A DNA stretch of 64,000 nucleotides from Atkinsonella hypoxylon (lineage: Eukaryota; Ascomycota; Sordariomycetes; Hypocreales; Clavicipitaceae). The notes under the pieces are model-generated. The model did not search any database, had not been told where the DNA came from, and saw nothing but the letters and a program-made list of their open reading frames with translations. The DNA lies in assembly GCA_000729835.1 (NCBI GenBank), contig JFHB01000107.1, positions 38,781 through 102,780 of the forward strand, given 5' to 3'. A program made the position numbers and the translations under genes. Of the stretch, positions 47,161 to 57,479 are shown piece after piece. Every line of letters starts with the position of its first letter. The first letter of the stretch is position 1.

Positions 47161-49671
47161 ATAGAGGCACTAGATTAATTTAAGTTATAGTAAAAGAACG
47201 CTTAATTTAACAATAGGCCTAGCAGAGGTATAGTAAAATTTTGTATAGACTCTAACAACAACCTAGTAATCTCTAACTAAAAATAAAGGAAAATAAACTC
47301 TCCCTTATAGAGGCCTATATAATTATTATAAAAACAAAAGAAATTTCTTAGTAAGTAGTAAGGGGGCAGCAGTACTTATAGCGTAGAGGTATAACTACCT
47401 AGAAGACGCCTTATTGCTCTCTAGGCAGTTATAAAATAGAAGCTAGAGGAGCTATATAGTGCCCCTAGAGTAGCGTAGAAGCTAGAGCTAGAATAGCAGC
47501 ACTAGTAGAAGGTATAGGGGCTAGGGTAGGTAAGGATATAACTAGCGCTCTAGATTAAGGCCTTACTCTAGTAGATATAGATAAAGATATAACGTTTTAA
47601 ATAGCTTAGCGCTTTAGGCGTAAAGGTATAGTCTCTAGAGAGAAAAAAATAGAGAGAGAGAAGGTAAAGGGAGTAGTAAGCTAGGTTAAGGTTATATACT
47701 CTAGGAATATAGATAGCAATTAGCGCTATAAGCAGTTTAAGCTTTTAAGCTCTACCTAAAGGTAGGTATATTCCTAGTATATTACCTTAAGGTTATTCTA
47801 TAAGGGTAAAGGGATAATATATAGTAGTAAAGAAGCCTTATACAGCAGTAAAGAGGCAGTAGTAGTAGAGGTTAGTAGTATATAATAAGGTATAAGTATA
47901 GGCAGCAGTAATAAGGAGAGTATAGTAATAGCAGTAGTAGTAGTAAGCGTAAGGAGGAATAAGAAGTTATTATTAATATCTATAGAGATATACTTATACT
48001 TATTAGGGTTAAACTTATTATTCTTTAGAACAATAGAGGCTATAGTGCTCTTATAGTTAGTAAGGGAAGAGAGAGTAAGTGCAAAAGAATAACTAGTTTA
48101 AGTTATATAGTAAAGAGAAGAAGAGAGTGCAACCTTCTTTTCTATATAATTAGCAGTAAGTGTATTCTTAAGGATAGAGTTATAGTAGTTATATATATTT
48201 AAAAATTTATATATAAGAATTATACAGCAGAAAGGCTAGTTAGTATAAAGGGGGATTAATATAGACTTAACTGTAAAACCTTAGTTAGTAAGTTTCTATA
48301 TTTAGGTAAAGTAATGCTATAAGTAAGGATACTTAGTAAAGAGGCTAGGATTTTAAATATAACCTTAATGCCTCTATATATACAGTTAATATTCTCTCCC
48401 TTAGCTAAAATAACAGTTATATAAGCTCTTCTTATAAAGGTTATTATAGTATAGTATATAGATATCCTTAAGAATATTGCTGTTAAATAACTCTAAATTG
48501 TTTAAGTCCCCTTATATAAAGAAACTATAAATATAGTAGTAGTAAGGGACTAATAGCACTATAGAAGTAGGAGCAGTAAAGGCACTAGCGCTAGCAATAT
48601 AACTGCTAAAGTTCTAGATATACTTCTAGTTAGCAAAAGAATAAGCTATATATAAGCAAAGAGGCAGCGTACTTTAGGCTAGTAAGATAACATTTTGCGA
48701 TTTTAATTAGTAAGCTACTAGTACTAAGATAAATCCTATTTAGATATATTAAAAAGAGGTTCTTTTACATTAAAAGGAGCAATAGTAGCTATATAGTAAA
48801 GTAAGGAATTTTAGGAAACTACAATAGAATTATTTAGTTATAATATAGAGGTAAAATAAGATATAAAGGAGAAAGAAAAAGATAAAGAAGAGAAAAGAGA
48901 AATTGTTTATTTTTATATTAAAAACAGCTAAGAGCTAGCTATTAGTTTATTATATACTAAAGGGATAACAATAATAACAACTGTTTACGCCTTACTAGCT
49001 ATTAGTTTATTGCGCGCTAAGAGAATAACACTAATAATAACTGTTTACACTCTACACCCTTAATAATACCCCTTATATATAGATAGATTATATATATTTA
49101 ACAACTGTTTACAACAGCAATAAGAACAAGAGAGAGAGAGTGCCTCTTAGTTAACAAAAAGGATTATTACGTAATAATTGCTCTAAATATAAGAAGATAT
49201 AGAGATATAGGCAGTTTATACGCTAGCAACACTAGCATTAAGGCTAGCGCCTATATAATAAGTGGATAATTAATAGCTATATATAGAGGATTATAAGGTA
49301 AAGGAAGAGTAAAGGGTTAATAGACCCTAGAAGGGTATAATTAAGTAAGGGGGCGTAATTAACCTATTATAGCACAACTAATAGGTTAGTTAGTAGAGCA
49401 ATTAACAGTTGTTGCTAAGGTGCTATAGGCAATTAGAGGGAAGAGAGGTAGAGTAAATATCTATTTATATATTAGCTCTATAACACTATAATAACAATAA
49501 ATAGTGCATTAATGCAGCAATAGAACAGCTAGAGCGAAGCGCCTAAGCGTAAACGTTATACCTCTATTCTTTTATAAGTAGATAATAGAGAAAATATAGA
49601 GAGAGAGCAGATAGAGAGTTAGCTACTATCTACAGCACTTACTATAGACAATAAAAGGGATTGTTATAGAG
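47161..49671 (+). other. Long 3' region of gypsy G2 after the chromodomain
   Basis: About 2.5 kb separate the chromodomain from the polypurine tract, far more than a normal gypsy 3' untranslated region. The plus strand has a long frame lacking TGA (for example IYQKEVLLHQKEQQQLYSKV near 48735-48800, basic and coiled-coil-like). The minus strand around 48060-47400 also reads as a Ser/Pro/Thr-rich frame. I recognise no domain. It may hold an extra gene of this family. Confidence 0.5.
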
Positions 49672-49690
49672 CCTAGAAGGAGAAAGAAGG
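49672..49690 (+). promoter_or_regulatory. Polypurine tract of gypsy G2
   Basis: The purine run ending AGGAGAAAGAAGG lies two bases before the 3' LTR, where the plus-strand DNA primer of gypsy elements is expected. Confidence 0.75.
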
Positions 49691-49692
49691 TA

Positions 49693-50015
49693 TATTATAG
49701 ACTTAAGCCTTAAGCTTAGGTCTTTTAGTAGAGGGAGAACAGCAGAAGAGAGACAGAGGTCTATATAGATAAAGGGATAGAAGCAAGCTGCATTTATTTA
49801 GAGATTAGCTAAACTTTACTAGGCCCTAGAGAGAGAACCTTAGCTATAGAGTATATACTAAAAGGGGCTCCTAAGGGGATAGACCTACCCCTAAATATAT
49901 AGTATAGGGGTATAGGGAGGCTTCTGGTTCCTTCTCTCTTCCTCCTTTCCTCCCTATAATTATAGTTCTCATTACAGACGCTAGTTAGCAGCCGCCACTA
50001 GGTCAGTCCATTACA
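49693..50015 (+). repeat. 3' LTR of gypsy G2
   Basis: This 323-bp LTR has a start mutated from TGTTATGG to TATTATAG, while its last 100 bp are almost unmutated (GGTCAGTCCATTACA intact). The duplication ATAAG follows. Confidence 0.95.
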
Positions 50016-51846
50016 ATAAGCTACTATAAACATTCTTAAGAGAGGTGCAGCTATAGAATAGAAAGTAGATATATTCTCTAAATAAGGTAACTATTTAAAG
50101 ATATATATTAGTGCAATAGGAGTAAAATGCACTATTTTTTTTACTAAAGAATAAGATTAAAAGAGCTTTATAGCGCTCTTAATAGTTAGTAAGTATATAA
50201 TAGAAATATCTATAAGAATAAGCTATTTTAGTTAGAATAAAGATAAAGTTCTTAATATTTAATTCTAATATAACTTTATATAAAAGAGAGCTTTCTTTTA
50301 TAGTACTATTAATAAACTAAGCCTTAAGATTTTAATTGTAAAAGAATTTAATAGCTCTTAGAGGTATATTAGGCATAGAATTCTATTAAAAAGCAACTTT
50401 AGTGTATATTAAGTATTTACTAGCACTAATGTTATTACCTCTATAAACTTAAAGCTTAAAGGTAAATTTATACTAAAGAGGTAAGGTTTATTAGTATAAA
50501 AAGAGAATAAGAGTTTAATTAAAAGCTTTTTTATAAAAGACTTACTATATTAATAAGCGTTATTAAAGAAAAGATATTTATTTAACTGTTCTAAGAGAGA
50601 GTAACTTAATAAAAAAGAGCAGTAAAAGGGATTTTTCTACTAATAATATTCTATATATTTATAAGATTCTTACGGTTTTAAGGAAGCTTTTTAGCTATAA
50701 TTAAATAATTAAAGGTACTAATAAAGATAATAAGAAAGAGGCTATATAGAAAGGTAGTTATAAGAAGAAAGAAGAAAGATAAATATAATTAGTTAAGAAG
50801 AATATTATAAGTTACTTAATAAGTTTATAGCTATTAGAGTTTTAATATATATTTACTGTTAGCCTTTACTAAATTATAATAATTATAGATAGCTATTAAC
50901 TAAGGATTTATTAAGACAATACTAACTATAATATAGCCTATATTTCTACTCTCTCTCTCTCTTTATTCCTTTATTCTTATAATATTTTTATTATAAGTAC
51001 CTACTTAAGCTCTTTTTTACCTTTAATTTTTTAAAAGCTATTTAATCTCTACTACTAAAATAGAAAATAAATACTAAGAACCTATTTTTAAGACTAACTT
51101 TAGAGTTATATATAAGGGATAAATATATTACTTTAGAACGTTAAGGAACTTACTAATATACTATATTATAGTGTAAGTCTATAAGCGCTAGCTGCCTCTC
51201 TTTTAGTAACATTTTAAGTAGCCTCCTTTTAGCCTACTACTTTATTAGAATTACAATTTAGATAACTTTAGGCTTATAGAATTAATGTAGTTTAGCTAGA
51301 GTTTAATAATTTAGTTTAATTATCTTAATAATATTTATAGCTTTCTAATTAAATCCTTTAAGCAAGAGACTTATTGTAAATAGTTAGATTAATTCTAGCT
51401 TACTACTATAGCAAAAATTATTACTTATAGAATTAAATATACAGCAGTTATCTTTAAGAAGTCTTTTATAATTAATATAGAAGAAATAGACTAAAGTAAG
51501 ATTATAGGACTTATAGGTTAAAAGGTATATAGGATTAAAGATAGGTTTTAACTTATTTCTTACTGTTATAATATAAGCTATAATCCTTCTACCTTATACA
51601 ATAAAATAAGTAGGTAAAGACTTATTATTAGCTTTCTCTTCTTTAATAAATACTAAACCTATTTTATCTTTAATTGCTTAAAGGGATATTATTATTACTT
51701 TAATATAGAACCTAAAGGCAGAATTAAAAGGTTTAAAGCTGCAGTCTATAGTTAGGTATAGACTTTATAGCTTCTTTAGTATCTATACCTATTTTAGGCA
51801 ATTTTAGTGCCTTATTATAAGCAGAAGAGCAACTAGGAATATAGAT
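50016..51846 (+). other. Unassigned decayed sequence with a copy of block X
   Basis: Host sequence continues from 41937. At about 50090-50365 it contains a heavily mutated relative of the unmutated block at 28514-28794, followed by a frame that diverges from it (ISINLKLKGKFILKRQGLLV near 50440-50500). From about 50600 to 51846 I see no recognisable domain or repeat, only A+T-rich sequence with TAG/TAA on all frames. It ends at the start of repeat E3. Confidence 0.45.
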
Positions 51847-53609
51847 ATACCTATTTATCCTTCTTAATATAGACGCTTTATTGTTTAGTTAAGTATTTTC
51901 TAATTAATCTTATTAGCAATAGCTTATATAATATACCTTATACTTAGTATAGTAACTATAGAATTACTTAAACGTTAAAGAATAAATTTAAGCTACACCT
52001 TTATAACTAAGTTATAACTAATAACTCTATTAATTAGTCTTATAACTACTATAAAGGTACTAATAGAGTTATAATAGTTCTATGTGCAATAGCAGTAAAT
52101 AAGCTTAGTTTTATAAATAGGTATATAGTTATTAAAAAAGCTAAGACTATAGGCTTTAACCTTAGCTACCTCTAGGAAGATACTATAAAGCGTTTTATCT
52201 TAAAATATTACTTATAGATAACTAGTAGTAGAATTTCTATTTTAAAGGAGCTAAATGCCTAGAAATTTACCTTAAGTAATTAAATAGTTAATAGAGGTTA
52301 ATAGATAAATGCTTATATAACTTTAGAAGAATTAATTTATTACTGCTGTTTAGTGTAATAGTAATTCTATTATCTATAATAGAGCTATTAAAGTAGCAAT
52401 AGCAATAAGGGAACAGCGTTTGCATCTTCTAATGCAGATAAGTAAGCCTAGCTAGGCTCTTATACATTATAAGCTACTCTCTCTTATATAAAAGAAGTCT
52501 TTAATTATAATATTTAAGGTGCTACTACAGCTTATAACTAATTTATAAAGCCCTTTATTATTACTACTGCTAAATAATTTAAAGGTTCCTGCTAGAATTT
52601 CTAGTATACTATAAGATCTTATGCAAAAAGATTAAATAGAATCTTATAGTAAGAACTAACTTCTGCAACAATTATAGAACTTAAAGCATTAGCTGCTATC
52701 TTTACGTTTTATAGAACTATTAGTGTAAAAGTAGAAATCTAGGTAAAAGGACAAAGAGGTTATAAGAGCAGCAAAATAAACGCTTAAAGCTAGAGAATAC
52801 TACACTATAAAGGATTAAATAAAAGCGTTAGCTAAAAGATATATTACTAAACAGCCTATAATAGCCTATAATTCTATTACTAATATAAACCTTAGTGTTA
52901 TACTACTAGCTCTCTTATATCTTAGCGCTTAGCAAGAGATAATTAAGGTAAATAAAAGATACTAATTAATTATATCTAAAGTAACTAAATAAAGTGTAAA
53001 TTGCTAAGAAAGAGTTACTTATTATAAAGGAAAACGCCTAGCTATAAGAACACTATTACTAGTAAGAGAGACGCTACTATACACACTAAAGACGCTAAAG
53101 CTATTATAAGAGATAAGGGAATTAGGACTTTAGAATTAAGGGAATTAGCTAAAGGGTTAAGTTACTTATAAGTTTTGCTTTATAAGCTTATTTATAACTA
53201 AACAGGTATTATATTGCAGTAGGGTTACCCCCTTATGTTCTTATATTAGCTTTATAGAGGATGCTATATATAGATTTTCCCTATAAGAGTGTGTATTGCT
53301 TAAATATATAGATAGTTTTAAGTAAGCAAAGAAGAAGGGCATAAGTAGCTCTTACTAGCTCTTTTTAGCCTTTATTCTTTTTAATTAATTAATATCTTTT
53401 AGCCTATTTTAATTTATAATACTTAACACTTAAGAAACCTTACTTTACTACTACTAATACTTTTCTTAACCCTTTAATATATTTAGCTTCTTTTTGTGTA
53501 TATATATCTTTTAAGCTATAATTAATATTTTATTTCTACCTTTTCTAACTATTTAATCTTCTTGCTTGCTATTGTTTAATAGTATACACTAATAAATATC
53601 TTGCTCTTT
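51847..53609 (+). mobile_element. Repeat E3, main part
   Basis: This copy starts at ATACCTATTTATCC, exactly as E2 does, and is co-linear with it. It is interrupted at TCTTT (53605-53609) by a miniature LTR element and resumes at 54041. Coding-like content is the same as in E2. The product is unknown. Confidence 0.62.
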
Positions 53610-53711
53610 TGTCAACAATAAAGAACTATACTATATAGGCGCCAATAGCACTTCGCATTAGCGGAGCGCGTTCCCTTTTGCGGAGTAACCTAGTGGTCTG
53701 TCCTTTTAACA
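53610..53711 (+). repeat. 5' LTR of the miniature element
   Basis: This 102-bp LTR starts TGTCAACAATAAAG and ends CCTTTTAACA, with TG/CA ends as usual. A TATA-like stretch (CTATACTATATA) lies about 20 bp in. Near the middle is the GC-rich part GCGGAGCGCGTTCCC. Confidence 0.93.
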
Positions 53712-53724
53712 GTTATAAGCCCGG
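53712..53724 (+). promoter_or_regulatory. Primer-binding site of the miniature element
   Basis: GTTATAAGCCCGG directly follows the 5' LTR. It differs by one transition and the first base from the copia A4 site, and complements the initiator tRNA-Met anticodon arm. Confidence 0.72.
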
Positions 53725-53933
53725 TTTGCACTATCCCTACAGTTTAAATTCTATCTATATATATTTTCGAAACGTCTAGAAAAATATCGGAAAAACATCA
53801 GAAATTCTTAGAGGTTATATAAGCTCTCCTTAAACCTATATTAGCAACCCCTAGATAAACAGCAGTTAAATCTCGGCTAAATCTCGGATTTTTCCTATAG
53901 TTACGTAGGTGTTACCTAGTAACTAGAGGGGTA

Positions 53934-54035
53934 TGTTAACAATAAAGAACTATACTATATAGGCGCCAATAGCACTTCGCATTAGCGGAGCGCGTTCCCT
54001 TTTGCGGAGTGACCTAGTGGTCTGTTCTTTTAACA
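53934..54035 (+). repeat. 3' LTR of the miniature element
   Basis: This 102-bp LTR is the partner of 53610-53711, from TGTTAACAATAAAG to TCTTTTAACA. Confidence 0.93.
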
Positions 54036-54040
54036 TCTTT

Positions 54041-54133
54041 ACTGATCCTCTTCAATCTTAACGTGCGCTGTATTGTTACCTACTTTAGTGTGGGCTGCAT
54101 AGTCATTTAGGGGTTTGGTTTTAAGGCGACAAA
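54041..54133 (+). mobile_element. Repeat E3, 3' end
   Basis: E3 resumes after the miniature element and ends GTTTTAAGGCGACAAA, the same end as E1 and E2. Truncated copia A5 starts at the next base. Confidence 0.62.
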
Positions 54134-55137
54134 CTATTTAAAAGCATCAACAATTCATTAAGTTACTAGAGCTTTCTAGCTAGCTTATAAAAGCAACAAA
54201 AACACTTAAAAAATCGAAAAGCAACGAAAAACAGTTAAAAATCGAAAACAATAAAAACAATCAACAATAACTAGTTATATTTAACTATAACTACCCTGGA
54301 ATTGCTGGAATTAGTTATGTTATTTAGTTCTGTTATTAGTACTGTATTTCGTTAGTTAATTCTAACTTAGATATCCTTTAAAGGAGCTAAGTTGCTTGTA
54401 GAACTAGTTACTTCTTACATTTCTAGAGAGAGTGTTAAAAATAAGCTATCCTATATAGCCTATTTTTATGCTTGCTAGTTGCCTGTTAGTTGCTCTATTA
54501 CATAACCCTAACTAGGTCTTATTACATTGATTTTTGGTAGAGATATCGCTGTTACTAGATACAAAATATCTAGAATTAACTAAGGTAAAGTTGTCTAACC
54601 TATAATTAACTTTAACAGCGATTTTCTCTATAACTAGCAATAGTAGAAATTTAAGAAGTATACTATTTAAAAGCTAAGAATTAGGGCTTTTTAATAATAT
54701 AATTGTTGGATAGAGTTGCTTATAAGGGTTGCTTGTTATTAGTGGAATTTGTTAAATTATACACGTAAGCGTCTTATTTGTATAGCCGTAAGTCGATTTT
54801 TTTGTTTTTATATAGTAAATCTTTTTGCGGAAATTATAAAGTAGCCTACAAGCCCCTTTTAGCAACTACAGCCTGCTAATATAGTTAGTAGGTCTATAAG
54901 GGACTAGAAAAATTCGAGATCCTACTCTCACCAAGTTCGTTACAGCGCTCTCAATATAAAGATACTACTATTACAGTTATCTATTGCCTTCTACGTAATT
55001 TATACTATACACTACAGCTTGATTTAGGCCGCTGCTGCTTCCACTACGTGATAATTGCTAGGAGCAATTACAGGTGCTAAATCTAAGAGACCACTACCCT
55101 CTTCTATCTAGTCCTGTAATCCCTATTATTTTCAATA
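54134..55137 (+). mobile_element. Copia A5, 5'-truncated remnant
   Basis: Only the last codons of a family-A polyprotein (from CTATTTAAAAGCATC, with a stop a few dozen bases on), the untranslated segment, the polypurine tract (about 54421-54432) and the 3' LTR (54433-55137) remain. The left break coincides with the 3' end of repeat E3. To the right it abuts a minus-strand gypsy fragment. Confidence 0.9.
54433..55137 (+). repeat. 3' LTR of copia A5
   Basis: This 705-bp LTR runs from TGTTAAAAATAAGC to TATTTTCAATA. It lacks a few bases of the CTAAGAG stem-loop present in the others. Confidence 0.92.
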
Positions 55138-55650
55138 CTATTACTTACACGCTAGTTAACTCTAGCTTACATTCTACTAGTTGCAATCTATATTCTTAAA
55201 TATAGTGTTAAAATAATCTATATTAAAGGTATTACCTCTTTTAGTAGTGTTTTTTAAGTTTAGCCTTAAATACTTACTTTACTTATAAAGTATCCTTATT
55301 TAGCTATCTTACTTTAGATTTCTTTATGCCTCTTTTCTATTTCTATTAGGTTCCTATATTAGTAACTTTAGTTATCTTAGTATTGCTATTCTAGAGCTCT
55401 TTAGAGCTAGAGCTGCGTTTTTAATAGTACTATTCCTTAATATAATATAACTTAAGGTTTAGTACAATACTGTAGTAGCACTTTACTGCTTAAAGGTAGT
55501 TATAATATAGAATATCTCTTTTTACACTATAATCTCTTATTTCTTTATTAAGCGCTATTTATAGCTTAGCTAACTTTATACTATTATTCTAGTTAGCCTC
55601 TTTTACTAGCGTAATTTTTTCCTTAAAATAAATATAGAATTCTATAAACT
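55138..55650 (-). pseudogene. Gypsy G4 fragment (Gag region)
   Basis: This 513-bp minus-strand piece is co-linear with 7235-7750 of G1, the gag region with the zinc knuckle. It is truncated at the left by A5. At its right end AAACT (55646-55650) is the target site where plus-strand gypsy G3 inserted. Confidence 0.85.
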
Positions 55651-55973
55651 TGTTATGGACTCGAGCCTTAGGCTTGGGTCTTTTAGTAGAGGGAGAACAG
55701 CAGAAGAGGGACAGAGGTCTATATAGGTAAAGGGATAGAAGCAAGCTGCATTTGTCTAGGGGTTAGCTAGACTTTACTAGGCCCTAGAGAGAGAACCTTA
55801 GCTATAGAGTATATACTAAAAGGGGCTCCTAAGGGGATAAACCTACCTCTAAATATATAGTATAGAGGTATAAAGAGGCTTCTAGTTCCTTCTCTCTTTC
55901 TCCCTTTCTCTCTATAATTATAGTTCTTATTATAGACGCTAGTTAGCAGCAGCTACTAGGTTAGTCTATTATA
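55651..55973 (+). repeat. 5' LTR of gypsy G3
   Basis: This 323-bp LTR begins TGTTATGGACTCGAGCCTTAGG, keeping the terminal hairpin. It lies in a minus-strand copy of its own family. Confidence 0.93.
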
Positions 55974-56693
55974 TACTATAATTATCCTATAGATAGAACA
56001 CTAGTAAGAACAATGTTATTTAGTTATAGCAATAAGGGCCTAGCTAGTTAGCCTAAGTACCCTTTTAACCTCTATAGAGAGGTAGAGGAAAATACAGCAG
56101 AAATTAGCTAGAAAGCAGTAGAAATTATAGTACTTTACGAATTAGTTAAGAGCTAATCTCTATAGATAAAGAAACTATAACGCTTTATAATAGACTATAT
56201 ATAGAAAGAGAAGCAGCTTTAAGCTATAGTAAGCTAGTAGCTAAAGAAACTTAAACAGAAGCCTTTACCTATAGTAAACTCTTACAATAGAAATAAATAG
56301 AGCTTTTAGGCCTAGTAAATAGTAATTACCTAAAAGCTCTAGGCTAATAGCGCCTTTATAGGCACAATATAGAACTAGTAGTACTATCTATACTAAAGCT
56401 TATTGCCTAAGGTTTAGTAGAGAGTAACTGCCTATTATAAAGTAGGTAAAGTAAAGGAATATAATATATAGAAGTTCCTTAATTACTTAGAATTAGTCTT
56501 TATAGATCCTTACTAACAGAACTAAGCCCTAATTAAGCTTAATTAGCTTTAATAGAGTAATAATAAATAGTTTATAGAATTCTATATTTGTTTTAAGGAG
56601 AAAATTACGCTAGTAGAAGGGGCTAACTAGAACGATAGTGTAAAGTTAGCTAAGTTATAAATAGCGCTTAATAAGGAAATAAGGGATTATAGT

Positions 56694-57008
56694 TGTTGGA
56701 ATCGTCATGACTCCATCGTGCGATTCCGGCGCCTGCGTGGGTGGATACAACTGCTGATTAGTCGCATCCGTACACTAGTCTCCACTTACATCGGGGTTGC
56801 CGATACCCCTCAATTCCCCCTTAACACAACACTATACCTAAGGCATATAAGGCATCTAACAGGGTATATAATGTAGCCTCTTTTGCTAGTTAGATATAAC
56901 TTCTAAATAACTAAATTTAAACCTCTTTAATGTAAATACTAGTGCACTAGTAAACTAGTTATAGAACTAACTTAAAGGAGTATAAATTAAACCCTTAGTC
57001 TATTAACA
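56694..57008 (+). repeat. 5' LTR of copia B
   Basis: This 315-bp LTR begins TGTTGGAATCG and ends ATTAACA. The first 130 bp or so are GC-rich and intact; the last 130 bp carry many transitions. The 3' LTR shows the reverse pattern. Confidence 0.94.
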
Positions 57009-57479
57009 CTAATTAGTAGTTGCTTAACTAGGAGTCTTTAGTACAACTAAAGAGATTAGCACAACTAACTATAGATTAGCTAGATTTAGCAAGAAGAGAC
57101 GTAATACTATTAGCTAGAACCCTTAGCGGCTAATGTAACTAGTAAAGCGTGCTAAAGGAAGAGATATCTTTATAATTGCTTAGTTACTAAGTTATATTTA
57201 CTTATAACAATATTTTAGTTTAACTAATTGTTAATATTGGACTCCTAAGGAATTAAATTACTAGCTAGGACCCTTAGCAGCTAACGCTATAGGATTTAAC
57301 TCCTCTAACTATCTTAGAACTTAGCTAGAAGCTAGCTAAATCCCTCTATCTTTATACTAATTCTATTATACCTACTTTCTCTTTCTATACTACTTAATCT
57401 TATTTAATATAATAAGTTTATAACAACCTTAGGTAGATTTATAAGAATTTAAGCAATAACTATAACCTAATAAGCTTCT
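57009..57479 (+). other. 5' leader of copia B
   Basis: This noncoding leader starts CTAATTAGTAGTTGCTT. I could not match the bases after the LTR to a tRNA 3' end. It has no reading frame of note. Confidence 0.6.

Larger units (their letters stand above)
41938..50015 (+). mobile_element. Gypsy G2 (chromovirus), complete element
   Basis: This is a full-length plus-strand Ty3/gypsy element of 8078 bp. It has 323-bp LTRs at 41938-42260 and 49693-50015 and a perfect 5-bp duplication ATAAG (41933-41937, 50016-50020). Gag, protease, reverse transcriptase, RNase H, integrase and chromodomain are in the usual order. A polypurine tract precedes the 3' LTR. It is inactive because of many TAG/TAA codons. 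Confidence 0.96.
53610..54035 (+). mobile_element. Miniature LTR retrotransposon (TRIM/SMART type), 426 bp
   Basis: This is a complete miniature element with two 102-bp LTRs (53610-53711 and 53934-54035). Between them lie a primer-binding site (GTTATAAGCCCGG at 53712-53724), 222 bp of internal sequence without a coding frame, and a polypurine tract (AGAGGGGTA, about 53925-53933). A perfect 5-bp duplication TCTTT flanks it (53605-53609, 54036-54040), and relatives E1 and E2 show the empty site. It has no genes, so it must have been moved by another element's enzymes. It is much less A+T rich and less mutated than its surroundings. The LTRs differ at three transition positions. Confidence 0.93.
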
